A DNA stretch of 64,000 bases from Phylloscopus collybita. Taxonomy: Eukaryota > Chordata > Aves > Passeriformes > Phylloscopidae. Position 1 is the stretch's first letter. Each line of letters begins with the position of its first letter. Positions 12,816-26,169 of the stretch are shown here, piece by piece. Position numbers and translations under genes: made by a program. The DNA is taken from assembly GCA_027886175.1 (NCBI GenBank), contig JAJNNQ010000004.1, forward strand, positions 14,089,501 to 14,153,500. The letters run 5' to 3'. The notes under the pieces are model-generated. The model worked only from the letters and a program-made list of their open reading frames with translations. It did no database searches and was not told the DNA's origin.

Positions 12816-15800
12816 GATACTTTTATGCTCAATAATAATTTTCTACTTTTTTCTTGACAAAAGAAATTTATTTATTCACTAATATGATTGTGGATTCTTT
12901 AGTAATGTAGAATGGAAGTGAGTGCATAAATTCCTGTAAACAATAAATAAAGATGGGATATTAATTTTGCACTGAGGCAAAAGTACTGAAACTATTGGTA
13001 GCAGTGTTTGAACTTAGAGATTAAATGCACTAGTTTGAAAAAAACTATGGAAGAAGAGGTAATAATCATATCCCTAGGAAATACATGTCAATGTTCAAGA
13101 AACACTGGGCAACTCATGAAAAAGTCAACGGCTGACAGATATCTACAGCCCACAAAAATCCCTGCCAAAATGTGACTTGGAAAACACTGTGGCCTTATAG
13201 GTAGTTGTAGCTCAAGATAAGGCCAAAGAATGTGAAGAGAAAGCTATGGAAGAACCCTTTCCAGCACAGCTTAGTTGCTGTCATACCAAAACAACAAGCT
13301 GTAGCACAAGAAGAGGGCAGGGGTAGTAAACATTGCCAAGTACTGTATGGTCTGGAAATTCTGGTATCTATGATGATCTGGTAAACCCACATTGCACTGA
13401 AACTCCTTAAACATATAGTAACACCCAAACCAATGCCATAGGGCAATCCTGATCTTGTCCTGATGATTGAAGGATTTTTAAGGATGCCCATAGAAAATCT
13501 ATGAAGGGTTACAGGACTCTTCATAGCTCATGTGACCCTTTTAGTTCATAACCAAGGTTACACTGCCTTCCTCTTCCAGGTCAATTTATGGCACTTGGGG
13601 AGAAAGCTTGTGATTAGAAATTAAAACTGTAAATTTATATTACACTGCAATGTTAAGCTATTACATTTTGGGACAGCAATGATACTCATATCCTTTCAAA
13701 TACTGTATCTCTAGTGTGATCCCACTCTAATACGACTTCAGTTGTCATTCTCTTATTTCATTCTTAACAAAAAAATATCCTCAGTGTAAAAATACGGCTT
13801 GTATGGTAAGAAACAGTCTTTTGATAATAGAAGTGTAGAAGGTACAGAGAGACCATGTTGCAGTAATTTAACATGTTTTTATTTTTGTTTTCCTGTAACT
13901 TTTAATTTATCTTGTTATTACCTCTTTTGAGTTAATTTGTATACTTTTAAAAACGCTTTGGGAGTGGGCAGGAAAGTCATGTGTCAAAGACGGCTTGGCA
14001 GGAAAAAGATGGCTTTTATAAACTGGTAATTGGGAATCAATGTGCTTTAAGCTGTGGGCAGGAAATGCAATAAACAATCTAGTCTAGAGGGACAAAGGAT
14101 TATTTGTTAATAGTATAAAAATGTCAATGCTACAGTAATTAAAATAAACCTGCAAGGCATTCCAAACCATACTTCCAAATTGTAATATACCAGAAAGAAA
14201 GAAGGTGCTTGACAATAATTTTCTGTCAAATCTACCTTGAGTTATGTCCCATAGAAATGAACATGCTTAAATAGCTTTCTGCTTTAACACTTGATTTTTA
14301 AACCTGCGATAATTGATATTACATTATACAGTGTTGTAAAAGCCCAACAGCTCAGAAGTGAAGAGTATGTGGCTCTGCACAGACCCAGGTTCAAGGCAAC
14401 CCATATTTCTGTAGCACACACAGTATCTACCTGTGTCTATGAAGTCTTGCAGCAACTGTACCTGTGAAGTATTGCACCAGAAGCTTGGTCTTTTGCACAG
14501 GAAAAAGCATGGATCATCCTTTTGGTTGAACTGGTATCAACAGTTGTACCCTGTAGATTGTCAGCATTGTTTATGCTGGAATTAAACTCAGTGTGTTGTG
14601 TTGTTAAAATCAGAAAATTTAATATGAAGTACTACTTAAGTACTTGAAACTACTCTGTTCCTTGGATTTTGTGTTAACTACTGATCCACATGTAACTTAA
14701 TGAACTGCAACATGGAGAGTTATGAGTGCATGATTTTTTTCTTTCTTTCTCTATTTAATGAAAAGTTTCAGATTTCTGCAGTTTATCTGCACTATTTGAC
14801 TGTAGATCTTCTGGTTTTTTGAATCTTAAAAGAGCACCTCAGGAAAGAGATATATTTAACCTTGGGATAAGAACTGTGTGAGAATACTAATTTGCTTTTA
14901 ATTAGTAATATTTTCTTAGTTAACTTTATTACTGCTGCCGACTACTTTGTAGTAATGATGGCTTTAACTAGAAAAATAAGATGGAGATGCATTATTTGGC
15001 CAGCTGGCCCCAAGAGATGGAAGATTACTGAGACATCATACAAATGTCTTACGTTATATGTGTTGGAATTTTTTTCTGATGGCAGCAGGAGAACTCAGTT
15101 CTTTGCTATATCATGGCTAGGTATGTTGTCTAGATTACTCCATGTTTCTGAGATCTTCCCTGATCCAACACCTGTGAAATAACACCAGTTGCTGTTTTTT
15201 TTTCCTAGTACACCTGGATTCATTGGTAGGGGGAATAGTCTAAGTCACATTTAGGCTTCGTGAGTTTTTTTAAACTTAGTGGTGAAAGGTCCTCTCAAGT
15301 TTCACACTAAAGAACTATCATCCTAAGTGATTTGGTTTGGTTATCTTTATGAACAATAGGGTTAAAAAACACTGCCTCACTTCTTATAAAGGATCAATGG
15401 ATAAAGGACAGTGTGAGGAAAAAGTGATACATGAAAATCAGGTGGTTCAGCTATCAAACCTGAGCTCTAATTTGTTTAAATTTGTTTAACTTCCATCAAG
15501 CAAATGAGATCTCATCTGTGAGTTTTACGGTATGTTTTTGCACAAAATTCAGAAGTTTCCAGGGCCTTGATTTTAAAGGGGGAAGCTAACATCAAAGCTA
15601 CTGGCCATTGTAATGAGTAAAGTGTTGGGAGCTTTGGAATAAATAACCAGTCTTCTCAGCATGAACTGTCTGTAACTAGGGAGTAAAGAAATATGGAGGA
15701 TGCTGTATATGAGCTGTTTATAAGAATATCAGTCAGGGACCGATTCATAATTGTGGAGAGATCTCTTAGAAAACAGGTAATGTTTTTTTAATTTTTGAAA

Positions 15801-16784
15801 GCAGACATATCTTCTGACTGCTGGGTAAGGGTTTTTTCCATTTTGATTTTGGTGTTGTTTTTGTGGGTTTTTTTTTGTTTTTTTGGTTTTTTTTCCCATT
15901 TTTTTAACTGTGTTTATTTGATATGCCTCTTATGATAAAGCCTCAATGTATTTCTCTAATAAAAGAGCTGTCTCTATTCAAATCTATAGACTTCTGAGTT
16001 ACAGGATTAAAGTGTAAGGCGAATAATAACTGAAAATGCATTAAAATCTTTTCACTTGTAAGTTAAGTAGGGTTTAAGTCCTTGAGCACAAAAAGAAATC
16101 TGTAAGTTCAGAATAGCAGAAATGTTCCAATTTGAAGCTTTCCTTTTTTCTTGATTTGTAACATTAGTTCTTAATTCATAGCACCCATAACATTAGTTCA
16201 TGTAAATATTGTAATCAAATGGGTTCAGTGCTTAGTTCAACTTCTGTTAATTTCTATTTTTTTTGGTATAAGCAAAATGTTTGTAGATAGAGGCTTTCAC
16301 TGCTCTTCTGTCAGTCCTTTTCCACCTTTCATGGTGGAAAACCATGAAAATTATACGATTGCATGTTTTCTATTGTTCATAACACTGTGTGAGAAAAGTG
16401 GCCATGACAGAATTGTGTGATGCCAGAATAATATTTCCTGCTCAGTAGATAGCATAGTTAAAAGCAACAGAAGACCAAAAGATAATTAAGGTGGTGAATC
16501 TTACATACACTGCAGTATAAAGCTGCTGAAATTGAGGATGCAAAGAAATCTGTCCAGTTTAAAGTGTGAGGTACCTGACCTATAAATTACAATTGATTAG
16601 TTTGCTTGGACAATGTTTTGGGAGATTGCCGAAAAGAGGTTTCAGAGCAATATCATGTTTACAATACATGTTTGAAATGTCATAAGTAGATTGAAGAGGG
16701 AGATATTGACAGCACCAGCCAAATGCGACCTTAGGTGTGCAGTAACATGTGGTTTTGTGGGAACATGTTGTGTGTGGGCTGGCA
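12816..16784. other. Unique AT-rich DNA with a T-rich simple tract
   Basis: No gene or repeat family is recognised, apart from a low-complexity T-rich tract at about 15838-15905 with G and TG interruptions. The minus strand at 13195-13524 has a 109-codon frame with several hydrophobic stretches, but I could not link it to any family. An inverted repeat with 9-bp arms and a 5-nt loop lies at 16327-16349. Confidence 0.5.
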
Positions 16785-17212
16785 ATGTGAGCTTGCAGCC
16801 TGGAAATCCATTTGTACCCTGGTCTGAAAAAAAATGAAATCTGGCCAGCAGGTTGAGGGAGGTGATTCTACTCTTCTTCTCTGCTCTTGTGAGATCCCAC
16901 CTGGAGTGCTGCATCCAGCTTTGGGGCATCTAGGAAAAGAAAAAGAGGGACCTGTTCAAGTAGGCCTAGAGGAGGGACATGATAATCATTAGAGGGGTGG
17001 AAGTTCTCTAAGGCAGGCTTAGAGTTGGGGTTTTTAATGCCTGGAGAATAGAAGGCTCCAGGGAGACCTTTCTATAGACTTGTATTATACAAAGTGAATT
17101 TATAAGAGAGAGAGACTTTTTGTCAATGCCTACTGTGATGGACAAGAGTGACATTAAATTAGAATAAGTGGAGAATAAGTTTAGGTTGGACATATAGGAC
17201 ATATAATTTACA
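16785..17212 (+). mobile_element. CR1 LINE fragment, ORF2 end to start of 3'UTR
   Basis: A diverged sense CR1. Positions about 16788-16990 match the ORF2 C-terminal portion, with landmark strings GTGAGATCCCACCTGGAGT at 16889 and TGCTGCATCCAGCTTTGGGG near 16908. Positions about 17010-17060 match the 'ttcagcctggagaagagaaggctc' block as a mutated form, and 17095-17200 match the start of the 3' region. The typical CR1 terminus with its octamer tail is missing, so the copy is truncated at both ends. The frames are broken in several places. Confidence 0.8.
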
Positions 17213-18016
17213 ACACAACATTGCCTTCATGGTATCCCCAGGGATAAGGACATCAAGTACCCAAAAATATTTGATGATCTGGATCATTGGGAAGCGATGA
17301 CAAGTACAGGCAATATGATTGTTGTTAGGAAGACTTCACTGCAGGCACCTCACTGTTACACCAGTCTCTGGCATTAGAAGAAATCAGCAAGTTAAACTCA
17401 TAAGAAATTAATGCTTGAGTAAATTATTTTCTCTGGTTATTGTACCAAGACACTGAATGATGTGATGCATCTATTGAAACTTTATTTTCATAGTAAGAAA
17501 TGGAAAGTTTATTGCAAATATTGCTAGAAATTGTTGTGCAAACTATTGAACATGAGCACTTGATTTCTAGCTTTATTAGATTTTATTGCTATTTTAGATC
17601 TATATTTTTTAAAAATTGTTTTTTACAACTTACCAGCTCATTACTAGTTAAGAAACATGACCATTGTCTTGAAAAGTCAGCTCTTATATTGTTGCTTATG
17701 CTATATGTTTTTTTATCTTTTCTATATGAAAATGTGTTCTAGGGAGCATGCAAAGTGAAAATGATTTTTAAGCCTTTTTCAGGACTTTGTTGGAGAGCTT
17801 TGGTTGTTGATTAGTGATTTTCTTGTCTTAATTTGTGTTTTTTGTAGAGCTTGTTTTACACATTTTAGGAATGTTCTTCTGGTGATTATGGTGTTAATGG
17901 TTGTTGTGATTTTTTTTGTGTCCTTTAAGGGACTCAGTAGGAAGTCTTCTGCTATCACCCCCAATTCCTACTCCCATGAGTCCCTCCTTCACTAACAGAC
18001 TCTTGAAATACACAGG
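17213..18016. other. AT-rich spacer, nothing recognised
   Basis: No family is recognised between the CR1 fragment and the LTR. The frames at 17500-17742 and 17804-17995 are T-rich, giving hydrophobic chance peptides. Confidence 0.5.
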
Positions 18017-18795
18017 TGTCTTGGTTTAGAAAGACAGGTATCTGCCAGGGAAAACTGGAGTTTCTCTTAGAATGGTGAAGGTAAACCCCTCACCCCTGCC
18101 AAATTATAATTTTGCAATCAAGGGCTTTCAGGCAAAGATTTGGGAATAGGAATAACAGTTCTTTACTAGGAATATTAACAATACAAATGTAGTAGAAAAC
18201 AAAACCACTCAACCAAACAAGAAAACAAACAAACAACAATCCTGGAGAACCCTGACAGAATCAGAGCTACAACCTGACACCCTGTTGGTCAGGGTGTGGG
18301 AAGCATTCCAAAGGTAAGTCCTCCTGGAATGGCAGATGTGGCTCTGTTGGAGTAGAGATGATCCTGTAGAATAAGGGTCCAGTGATGGTGAGAAGGGTCC
18401 AGTCTTCCTCCAGGAATCCAGTGAAGCCAGATAGCTTGTGTTCCTAAGTCTCAGTTTTTATCCAGGTAGGAATGGTTGGCTCCCCCCGCTGGGTGGAGCA
18501 TCTCACAATGGGATGATGGAATGTGGATGTATAGCTTAGGGGTAACTGCTTTGGGGAGGGTATAGTTTGGGATGTATTAGTGGCCCATTAGCAGAAAAAA
18601 TATCCCCCTGGAGGGGGGACAGGCAGTGAAAGAGATAAGAAACACTGGCCCACGTGGCTTTAACAGTTGGCCCGTTATCAGAAGGCAGCCACCCCCCTCC
18701 TTCCAGAGTTGCAAGAGATAAAGAAAAAACATCCCCCCAACTGCTTTTAACAAATGAAATAGAATACACATTTTTGGTTTCCATAACCCAAGACA
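18017..18795 (-). mobile_element. Solo LTR of an endogenous retrovirus, family A copy 1
   Basis: A 779-bp long terminal repeat, read 5' to 3' on the minus strand. On the + strand it starts TGTCTTGGTTTAG and ends CCCAAGACA, giving the TG...CA termini of an LTR. Two other copies of the same family lie at 39744 and 48178, and the aligned ends fix its boundaries. The flanks acagg (18012-18016) and gcaga (18796-18800) agree at three of five positions, possibly a decayed 5-bp target duplication. No gag, pol or env remnant adjoins it, so it is a solo LTR left after recombination. A 5-bp duplication would fit an ERVL-like (class III) element, but the class is an inference. Open frames across it are chance. 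Confidence 0.85.
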
Positions 18796-21700
18796 GCAGA
18801 TGACCCTTGAAATTTCCCAAGCACACTGACTTGTTTAAAATAGGCCTAGGATTTGCTGTTACAAAGTATCACTTCTCCCTTAAATAAGAAGGGAGTTTTT
18901 CTAGTATTCACTCACAAAAATGTAAATGGCATAGATTTTTATGGCTGGAGAAACAGGAAACAGCAGGAGTACACCCCAGGCAATCCTAAACAATAAATAT
19001 ATTGTTACTCATTATTCTCTGGGGAGCTGGGGAGAACTTCTAATCCCTGACTTCAATTTCATGTTAAATCTCCAGATGTAAGATGAAGAGAGTTGCAAAC
19101 AACAGTGAACTAGGAAAAAAACCAACAAAACCAGAGAGAAACTTCCACTAGAATATAACTTGTGAGAGTTAAGGCACCACTTGTAGAGAGAGCTGGGAAG
19201 ATGCCTGAAGCAAGGAAACTGGTAATACTTTCACTTTGGCTTATCCATGTATTTGTAGAAAATCTGGAAATTTTAATTCAGAGGAAAATTCAAGCTTTTG
19301 AGCTCAAATAATATCTAATTTTCTTCTGTTATTCAACTGTTATTAATATTCAACCTAAAAATAATTTTTTGAAGGAAGTGGCAGCACTACAGGCTCCTTA
19401 GGGGAATTGAGGTAGAAGTCAGATAAAACTCTGATTTAAGTGTTGATTATGTGTATTCAGTAAAGAAAACTGTTTATTATCAAAACAAATATCTAGGACA
19501 GCATGTTTCAAATTACTGAGGTTAGCATAAAGCAAAACACACTGCTTCAAGGGGCTTTGAAATCATATATGAATTAAGAGCATCTCTTGATTCTGTGAAG
19601 CACATTGTTCAATGATATCATTACTGATTGACCAGTATTCTGCCTTTTATCTTTACAAGATGTTCTCAGATAAAACAGAATTCAAGGTTGTCTGTAACCA
19701 CTAGGCAAAGAGATCAGATGAGTGTAGAATATTAATTTGGCCAAAGGGTTAAGCCAAATGCTTTTTTTGATTTTTGTGATGGTGAGGCTTCTTGCACACA
19801 TATTTGTAGTGATGTGTGAGGCAGGTTTGTGTTCTGTACTATATCTCTCAATTGAGTTATGTCACATCAAAAGCTACAAAACATAGCGGCAAAACCTCAC
19901 CTCAAGAAAATAGGGAATATCAAACATACCAGACTAAAGAGATGAATTTAGAATACCTATTTGACAGAGGAATGAATACAAACCCATATTCAGAGATCTC
20001 TCTGATCCTGTTTTTAATTTTTTTAATTCTTGACTAAATTTACAATCCTTACAATTTTCCTACCCAATTCCACTCTTATCACTTGTGTTTGCTGCTTGAA
20101 AGACACTTACCGGATATGCCGCCCTTCACCTTTTCTGTTTCTGGATGCTGCAAATGAAACCACTGAATGTTGAGGGCAGTAACATAAAAACAACTTAAAT
20201 TTTGAAGTTAAGACAGTCATCCTTTTTTATTATTATTATTTTTTCAAATTACTGATGCAATTATTCTCAAACTGATCTGACCTTTGAAATTGCTCTTTTC
20301 AGTTTGACAAGGCACTATGACAGCTGGTTTAGTGAAGGGATAATTGTTTAATAGAGATGTAATGTGAATTACATGTTCAATCTTTTCTGAGAAGACAACA
20401 TGACAGATAGATATAATAGAACAACCACTAATATAGAGTTATTTAAGTAGTGGCAAATGTGAAAAAGCTTAGAAGCAATTTTTCTAGGCTGTTCAAAGAG
20501 TGTGAAACTTACTCTTTAATGCATCAACATACTGTAGTTAAGTTAGTGATGTAAGGGTCTACCATTTATGAAAGAAAATTCCACAAAGATCACTCATGGC
20601 GATTATTTCTAGACTTAAATTCTCACTTTTATTTAATATTACCATGAAACTTTTTACTATCTTATTACTGTATTGTAAGATACAATGTAACAAACGTTGG
20701 AAATATTTGCTCTAACATCCTAATACTTAAAAACTGAATATGCACCTGATTTAGATAGATTAAGTTTCATCAGGTCAGAGCTAAACTTTGACAACAGATA
20801 TTTGCATCCTAGAAGAAAACATGAAAGGTTTAAAATTAAATAGAATATTTCTAAAACTTTTTTGAAGTCCTGATCTTGTGCCATTTTTAAACTTGCATCC
20901 AAGCAGAAAACTTCATTTGATGATAAACATTATTGATAATGCAGGCTTCTTTGAAACATATTTTCTCTGCTGTGTGAGGTCAGATAGCTGTCTTGTGTAA
21001 TATACCATAAGACTTGGTAGAGTTAGAGAGCATCACATAAAATCCAAAACCAAAGTTACACCTCAAGAAAACAGGAGGTTATTCGGCATTTCAGGTAGAC
21101 AGCTTGCTGTGCAGTGGTCACCTAAAATAACTTCTCTTGAAATTGGCTAACAACCCCTTTAATTTACAACATCTGAGACTAAATAGTTTCTTCCCCATCA
21201 TATTCTTTAGCTGATTCAATTTGCTTGCATGGAGCACTGAGTCTTGGCAAGTAAACTCCTTTACCAGCAGACATTTAGACAGACATGCATTGTCTGAGTT
21301 TTTCAGCCACCATTCTTTTTGTGTATTCAGCAGCACTCCAACAGGAGTCACCTCAAATTTATGCTGCATCATGACATTGCAATATCCTACACAAGATGTG
21401 GGGAGCAATAGTGGGGAATGAACAGTGAAGTAGTTCCACTGGTCTGGACTTCTGGCAGTGCATCATCTTTTACTGAAGTGTGCTTACTTTCACTTCAAAA
21501 GATGGCAAAATATATGGCCCATGAAAGACATTTAATTCATGATATGTGGGGGGAAAGGGATTTTTGTAAAATTCCATTATCTGAAGAGTTCATGGGGTAA
21601 ACTTCCCTAAGCTAGCTCTTAACTGCTGGAAATGAAGCCTGTTCTTGGCCAAGGCATATATGGCTTATAAAGATCTCAAAAGGTGTGTGGATGTCAAGAT

Positions 21701-24700
21701 AGTAAAGAAAAAGTAACTCGTTTCTTAGAGGAATTATGCTGAACAGTTGACATTAAAACTTTTCAGCATTTTGTAGAGCTCTGAATTTCTTTACCTCTCT
21801 TTTATCATTTGTGTCTTCCTAAAACATTCTACATTTAATAGTGACATTGACATGAACAGACAAGACAGACTGAATCCTGGGGGAGATAATTTTCATGCAG
21901 ACAACTTCATTCAAAACTGGAAATAATTAGATGAAATTCTTTCACCCTTCACTGTTGCAAGTGCTACTCAGTGGCCAGTCCTCTCTTTTTTCCAACATAA
22001 AACTAGCAGAGGAGTTAGCTTCTCGGTGAGGATTAAATTATAGACTCCTACCACTCTATCAGTACTGACAGAAACTTTCAAATAAATATTGACTGTAAGT
22101 GATCATGTGTTAAATTTTAAAGTTTACCTTTGGACTAATTGAGGAATAGTTTCCCTTTCAAGTTATACTACAGGCCTGCAAACCTAAAGAAAGTTATATA
22201 TGTAACTTGTTCATCAATTAAAAAATATCATAGTCATATTAAACTTTGATTGTGCCTGAAAATCTAAGTTTATAAATATTGGAATATGCTCTGAAAATCA
22301 TTAAATTTTGTCTCTGGTGGGGTAAGGGAAATGTAATTAAAGTGCAAGTGGCAGATTTCATTATTTATGGTTTGGGATTCTTTTCAAGCACCTTCTCAGA
22401 ATTCTCCTTCATTTAATAAGGACCTTAACTGATAAACTGTCACAAAGTCTTAGGAATAGTTAACAATTTTGCAGGTTGGAACTAACATCCCCAAGTTAAC
22501 TGGCCAATACAGAGAAATAATGGGCTTTCTCTCTGAAATATTACTTATTAACTGAGAAGCTGCCAGCGACCTCTGTAGCACTTTTGGCTTCATTAATTTA
22601 TGAAATGAGACTTCAAACTATGGGCATTCAAAGGAGGGAGCAGAGTTCAGTGCTGGGGTGTCAAAAGCATAAAAGGTCATTTCACAAAGGTCTTTGATGC
22701 AGCATAAACTTTAAAAAATATATTGTTGCCTTTAGAATGAATATCCAACACTGTCATTCAGGGTGATTTTGCACAAAATGCGGCAGATTAATGCCCCCAC
22801 AACTATATATGAACACGGTCCCTTGTAGAATCTATTTCTGTTCTCTGATTCTTCACTGATGTGAGCTGAGAATCAACCAGCTCTTCTCTGTCAGACCTCA
22901 CTGATTAGGAGGAATGCAGAATTTTTTCACATTATTTTGCCAACAAACACAGCTTACTTGCTTAATTTGAGATGTGTAAGATTCACATACATTTGACAAC
23001 ACATCCATTTTAAGCACAGTCGTAATTCCTGTTTAGATACAGTGCAGATATCTATGTTGCAAGCTCTGGTTTTATTCTGAATTATTTACTTCAAGTAAAT
23101 TCCTTTTTGCTCAAAAGTCAAGTGAGTGAGGTTTTGTCTGCCTGTAAAATAGCACAAGTATGTCCCCAGGATCTGATTCTTTAAATAGAACAGTAAACTT
23201 TCATACTATGAACTCATGGAGGTATTCAGATAAACATGCTACTCTAGATTAATGCAATGTCTAATATATAATGTTCTCCTCTTGATCCACTGTACTTTGA
23301 TAAGTATGGAGTCTAGGTGCCATGTTTTGAACTCAATCTTATTTATTAAATCTAAAAAAAAACCAAAACACCACCACCAACAACAAAACACACAAAAACA
23401 AACAGACAAAGAAACAAAAAAAACCCACAAAAAACCCAAGAAAAGGAAAAAAACCAAAAGTGTTTCAGTGGGTATTAAAGTTTGCTTCACAACTTGCATC
23501 AGTTCTAATGTGTTAGACAAAATCCAAAATGTGGATTAGGTATCTTGGTTATCACTGGCTTGACACATTCCCTACTGCTACCTTTTGCCACATGCTGTAA
23601 TGGGGCAAAGAGTTCTGATGGTTCTACCTACAGAAGCATAACTGCACTGATGTAATCTCTCATCATGCTACAGGAGACTCCTCTAGTATAAAAATGTCTC
23701 TTTACACCAAGCAGAATTCCCTGTCTGTTATCATAAGTTATGATGAAAAGGATATATTTATCATGCAAAAAATATTTACAGAAGACTTTATTGACTTAAA
23801 GACATTAGTACACACAAGGTAAGTTACTACAAGCTGAAGTGTACATAAAAAGTTTTTCCTAATACTTTAAATCATTTCTATCGCTTAATAACATGTACAC
23901 AATCATCATTAAGACCAATATTTTTGGAGAGTTACTGTGATACTCTTTGCAAAATGCTTGTGACATTGCTGTTGCCAATACATAGCTCTAACACTACTTT
24001 TTATGAAGAAAAACTAATTAAAAAATATTGCTGCTCCATTACTTTACTTTATGAATATTTTATGTAACTTTATGTTACTTTATGAATACAGAAAATTTCT
24101 GATATGCAATGCAGTGTGGACAATTCCTCCATATCATATAAGACAATGATTTTTGATATCATACAGGTTTCCAGTACGTTCATCAACATTTTCATTAAAT
24201 CTCTGTAGTATTTTGCCACCAAGCACGTGACATCACATTTCCTCTTGCTTTCAAGGTTTTCATGTGCTGAAGTCCTACTTGATTTTCATGGGATTAAATA
24301 AGGTTAAGGATCTTTTTCACACAAATGTAGCTTCAATCCAAAAATGACTTTTGGTTTTGTAGGTTGAATGTAAAGAGAGAACACTATTTCTTGTGGGTTT
24401 TGCCTGTTTAATTAGATTCTGCCTTGTCCCATGCAGGCCATATTGTTCCTCTTAAAAAGCATGGAACATTCTGGATTCCATAAGATTTGCTTATGCCAGC
24501 AATACCCTATAATATTAAGCGCTTAAACTCTAAGCTGTACACTGAATATTAGTTATTTCTAACACCATTAAACAGTAAAAGAATGGTTACTTTTTCCTTT
24601 CAGCCTTCTCTATGACACACGTTGAATGAAATCTACTTAAAAAAATGTATCTTAGCATTCCATCACAGAAATTTAGGGCTAAAATCTCTCAAAAGAAGAT

Positions 24701-25428
24701 GTCTAGGTAAAATTATTCTAAGTATGGAATATGAAAGCAGAGCCTAATGAAGAAACTTAAAAGTTCAAAAATTGAACCAAAAGAACAAGGTTCTCAGTTG
24801 TTCTCCAGAGTTTCTTCTGGCTCTTTTTAAAACACATTTGACTGTTAAACGTAGAAACAAAACCTTGAAAATTAGTGTAATTATGTAATTTACTGTCTGT
24901 TTGAATTTTTATGGAGTTTGAATACTTGTTCCAAAGTGGTGAAGTCAAAGTTATTTTTTATGACAAATATGGACAACATGGGTAGAGTTTTGCAATAGTC
25001 TGGTATGAAAATTATGTATTTTAACATTTAATGTGAATTTTAGTTAAGGAACTTTATTTAAAGAAACCTGTAAAGATATTTTAAATTTTGGAAAACTGTG
25101 TATCATTAGTGTCATGGTGCATCATTTTCACATGGGAAAATCAAGCTTATGCAAATGCAGTGCTTCAGGAATCATCCAGACTGCAATTGTCGTTGGGTGA
25201 GATGACTACATGTTCTTACTGATTGTCTCAAAACCAAATGCTTTCTCGTGATGGAATCTTTTGTAGCAAGAAGTGACACTTTTTGGCAAGTACTCATGTA
25301 ATGTCATTTTTTTTTGAAAGATGTTTTTCAAGAAACTATTTCCAAAGTATTAAGCATCCTTTTACTTCCAGTGGATATTAAGTTGTATGTCACCAAAGTA
25401 TGCAATAAGAGGTCATGACATTAAAATT
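18796..25428. other. Long AT-rich unique stretch, no gene recognised
   Basis: Apart from one A/C-rich tract (23353-23462) I see no repeat family or gene. Frames up to 96 codons (for example 21118-21408, minus strand) show no family resemblance. The part at about 22300-23100 is unique and free of simple repeats, which would make it a reasonable place to look for conserved non-coding DNA by alignment, but the sequence alone shows no such function. Confidence 0.5.
23353..23462 (+). repeat. A/C-rich low-complexity tract
   Basis: About 110 bp made almost only of A and C on the + strand, with an irregular (CAA), (CAAA) and CCACCA mixture. The 95-codon Lys/Gln-rich frame across it (23252-23539) and its opposite-strand Phe/Cys/Trp-rich frame are products of composition and not genes. 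Confidence 0.85.
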
Positions 25429-25483
25429 TGAGAGTGGTTGAAAGACAAGCAAAGACTGCACATGGACCAAATCAAAGCAAAAA
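25429..25483. repeat. 55-bp direct repeat, isolated copy
   Basis: This segment (starting TGAGAGTGGTTGAAAGACAA) is identical over 55 of 55 bases to 26256-26310, 827 bp downstream in the same orientation. The flanks on both sides differ completely from those of the other copy. The other copy is embedded in longer ERV-like sequence, so this one looks like the displaced copy. Confidence 0.95.
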
Positions 25484-26118
25484 TAAATGCACCATTTATC
25501 TTCCTGTTTAACAACATTTGGGAGGGTTTAAAAAAATATGAATGGCTGACATTTAAAACTTTTAGATTGAGGTACTGTTCTCAATATAGGTAGTATTTAA
25601 TCTATAAATACTCATTTGATTAGAGGAAAGCATTGCAGTCCACAACATGTTGGTAATATAAATATACATCAAAATTCAACCATAAAGGTTGATATGATCA
25701 AGCCATTTTACCACAGATGCCTGAAGATTATTCATAAGACTTTACTCATAAAAAATATTCATTTATTGTAAATTCCCTGCCTCTCTTACCTGTGCACTTT
25801 GATAGCATTGCTTTTCTGTTGCAATATATTTCATACTTCATTTCATTGATGATGATTTCATTTCATTGAATAGCAATGTTTTAGTAATTACCCTGAATTT
25901 ACAGCAAAACTTCAACAAAATTTGTTGATAAAGACATGTGATAACTCGATGGGTACAGAAATAACAGAAATTAGTATGAGTATTAAATCAATTATGGAAT
26001 CATGTTCTTGTGACTAAGAAGTACAATTCACCCTGGATTACTGTCTAAGTATTGATACTTTCTGACAGGTCATTTGAAGCTTAGTCAAACTTGATTTAGG
26101 AAATTAGTTTTGAAAGAG

Positions 26119-26166
26119 ATGTATTACAAATATGCTGTAAAAGAAATGTATTACAAATATGCTGTA
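26119..26166. repeat. Short tandem duplication, period 27
   Basis: The 21-bp string ATGTATTACAAATATGCTGTA occurs at 26119-26139 and again at 26146-26166. It lies directly upstream of the ERV-like fragment. Confidence 0.9.
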
Positions 26167-26169
26167 TTG

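Noticed and set aside
22300..23100. Conserved non-coding element candidate in repeat-free DNA
   Set aside because: Nothing in the sequence itself shows conservation; it needs multi-species alignment, so I did not list it as a feature.
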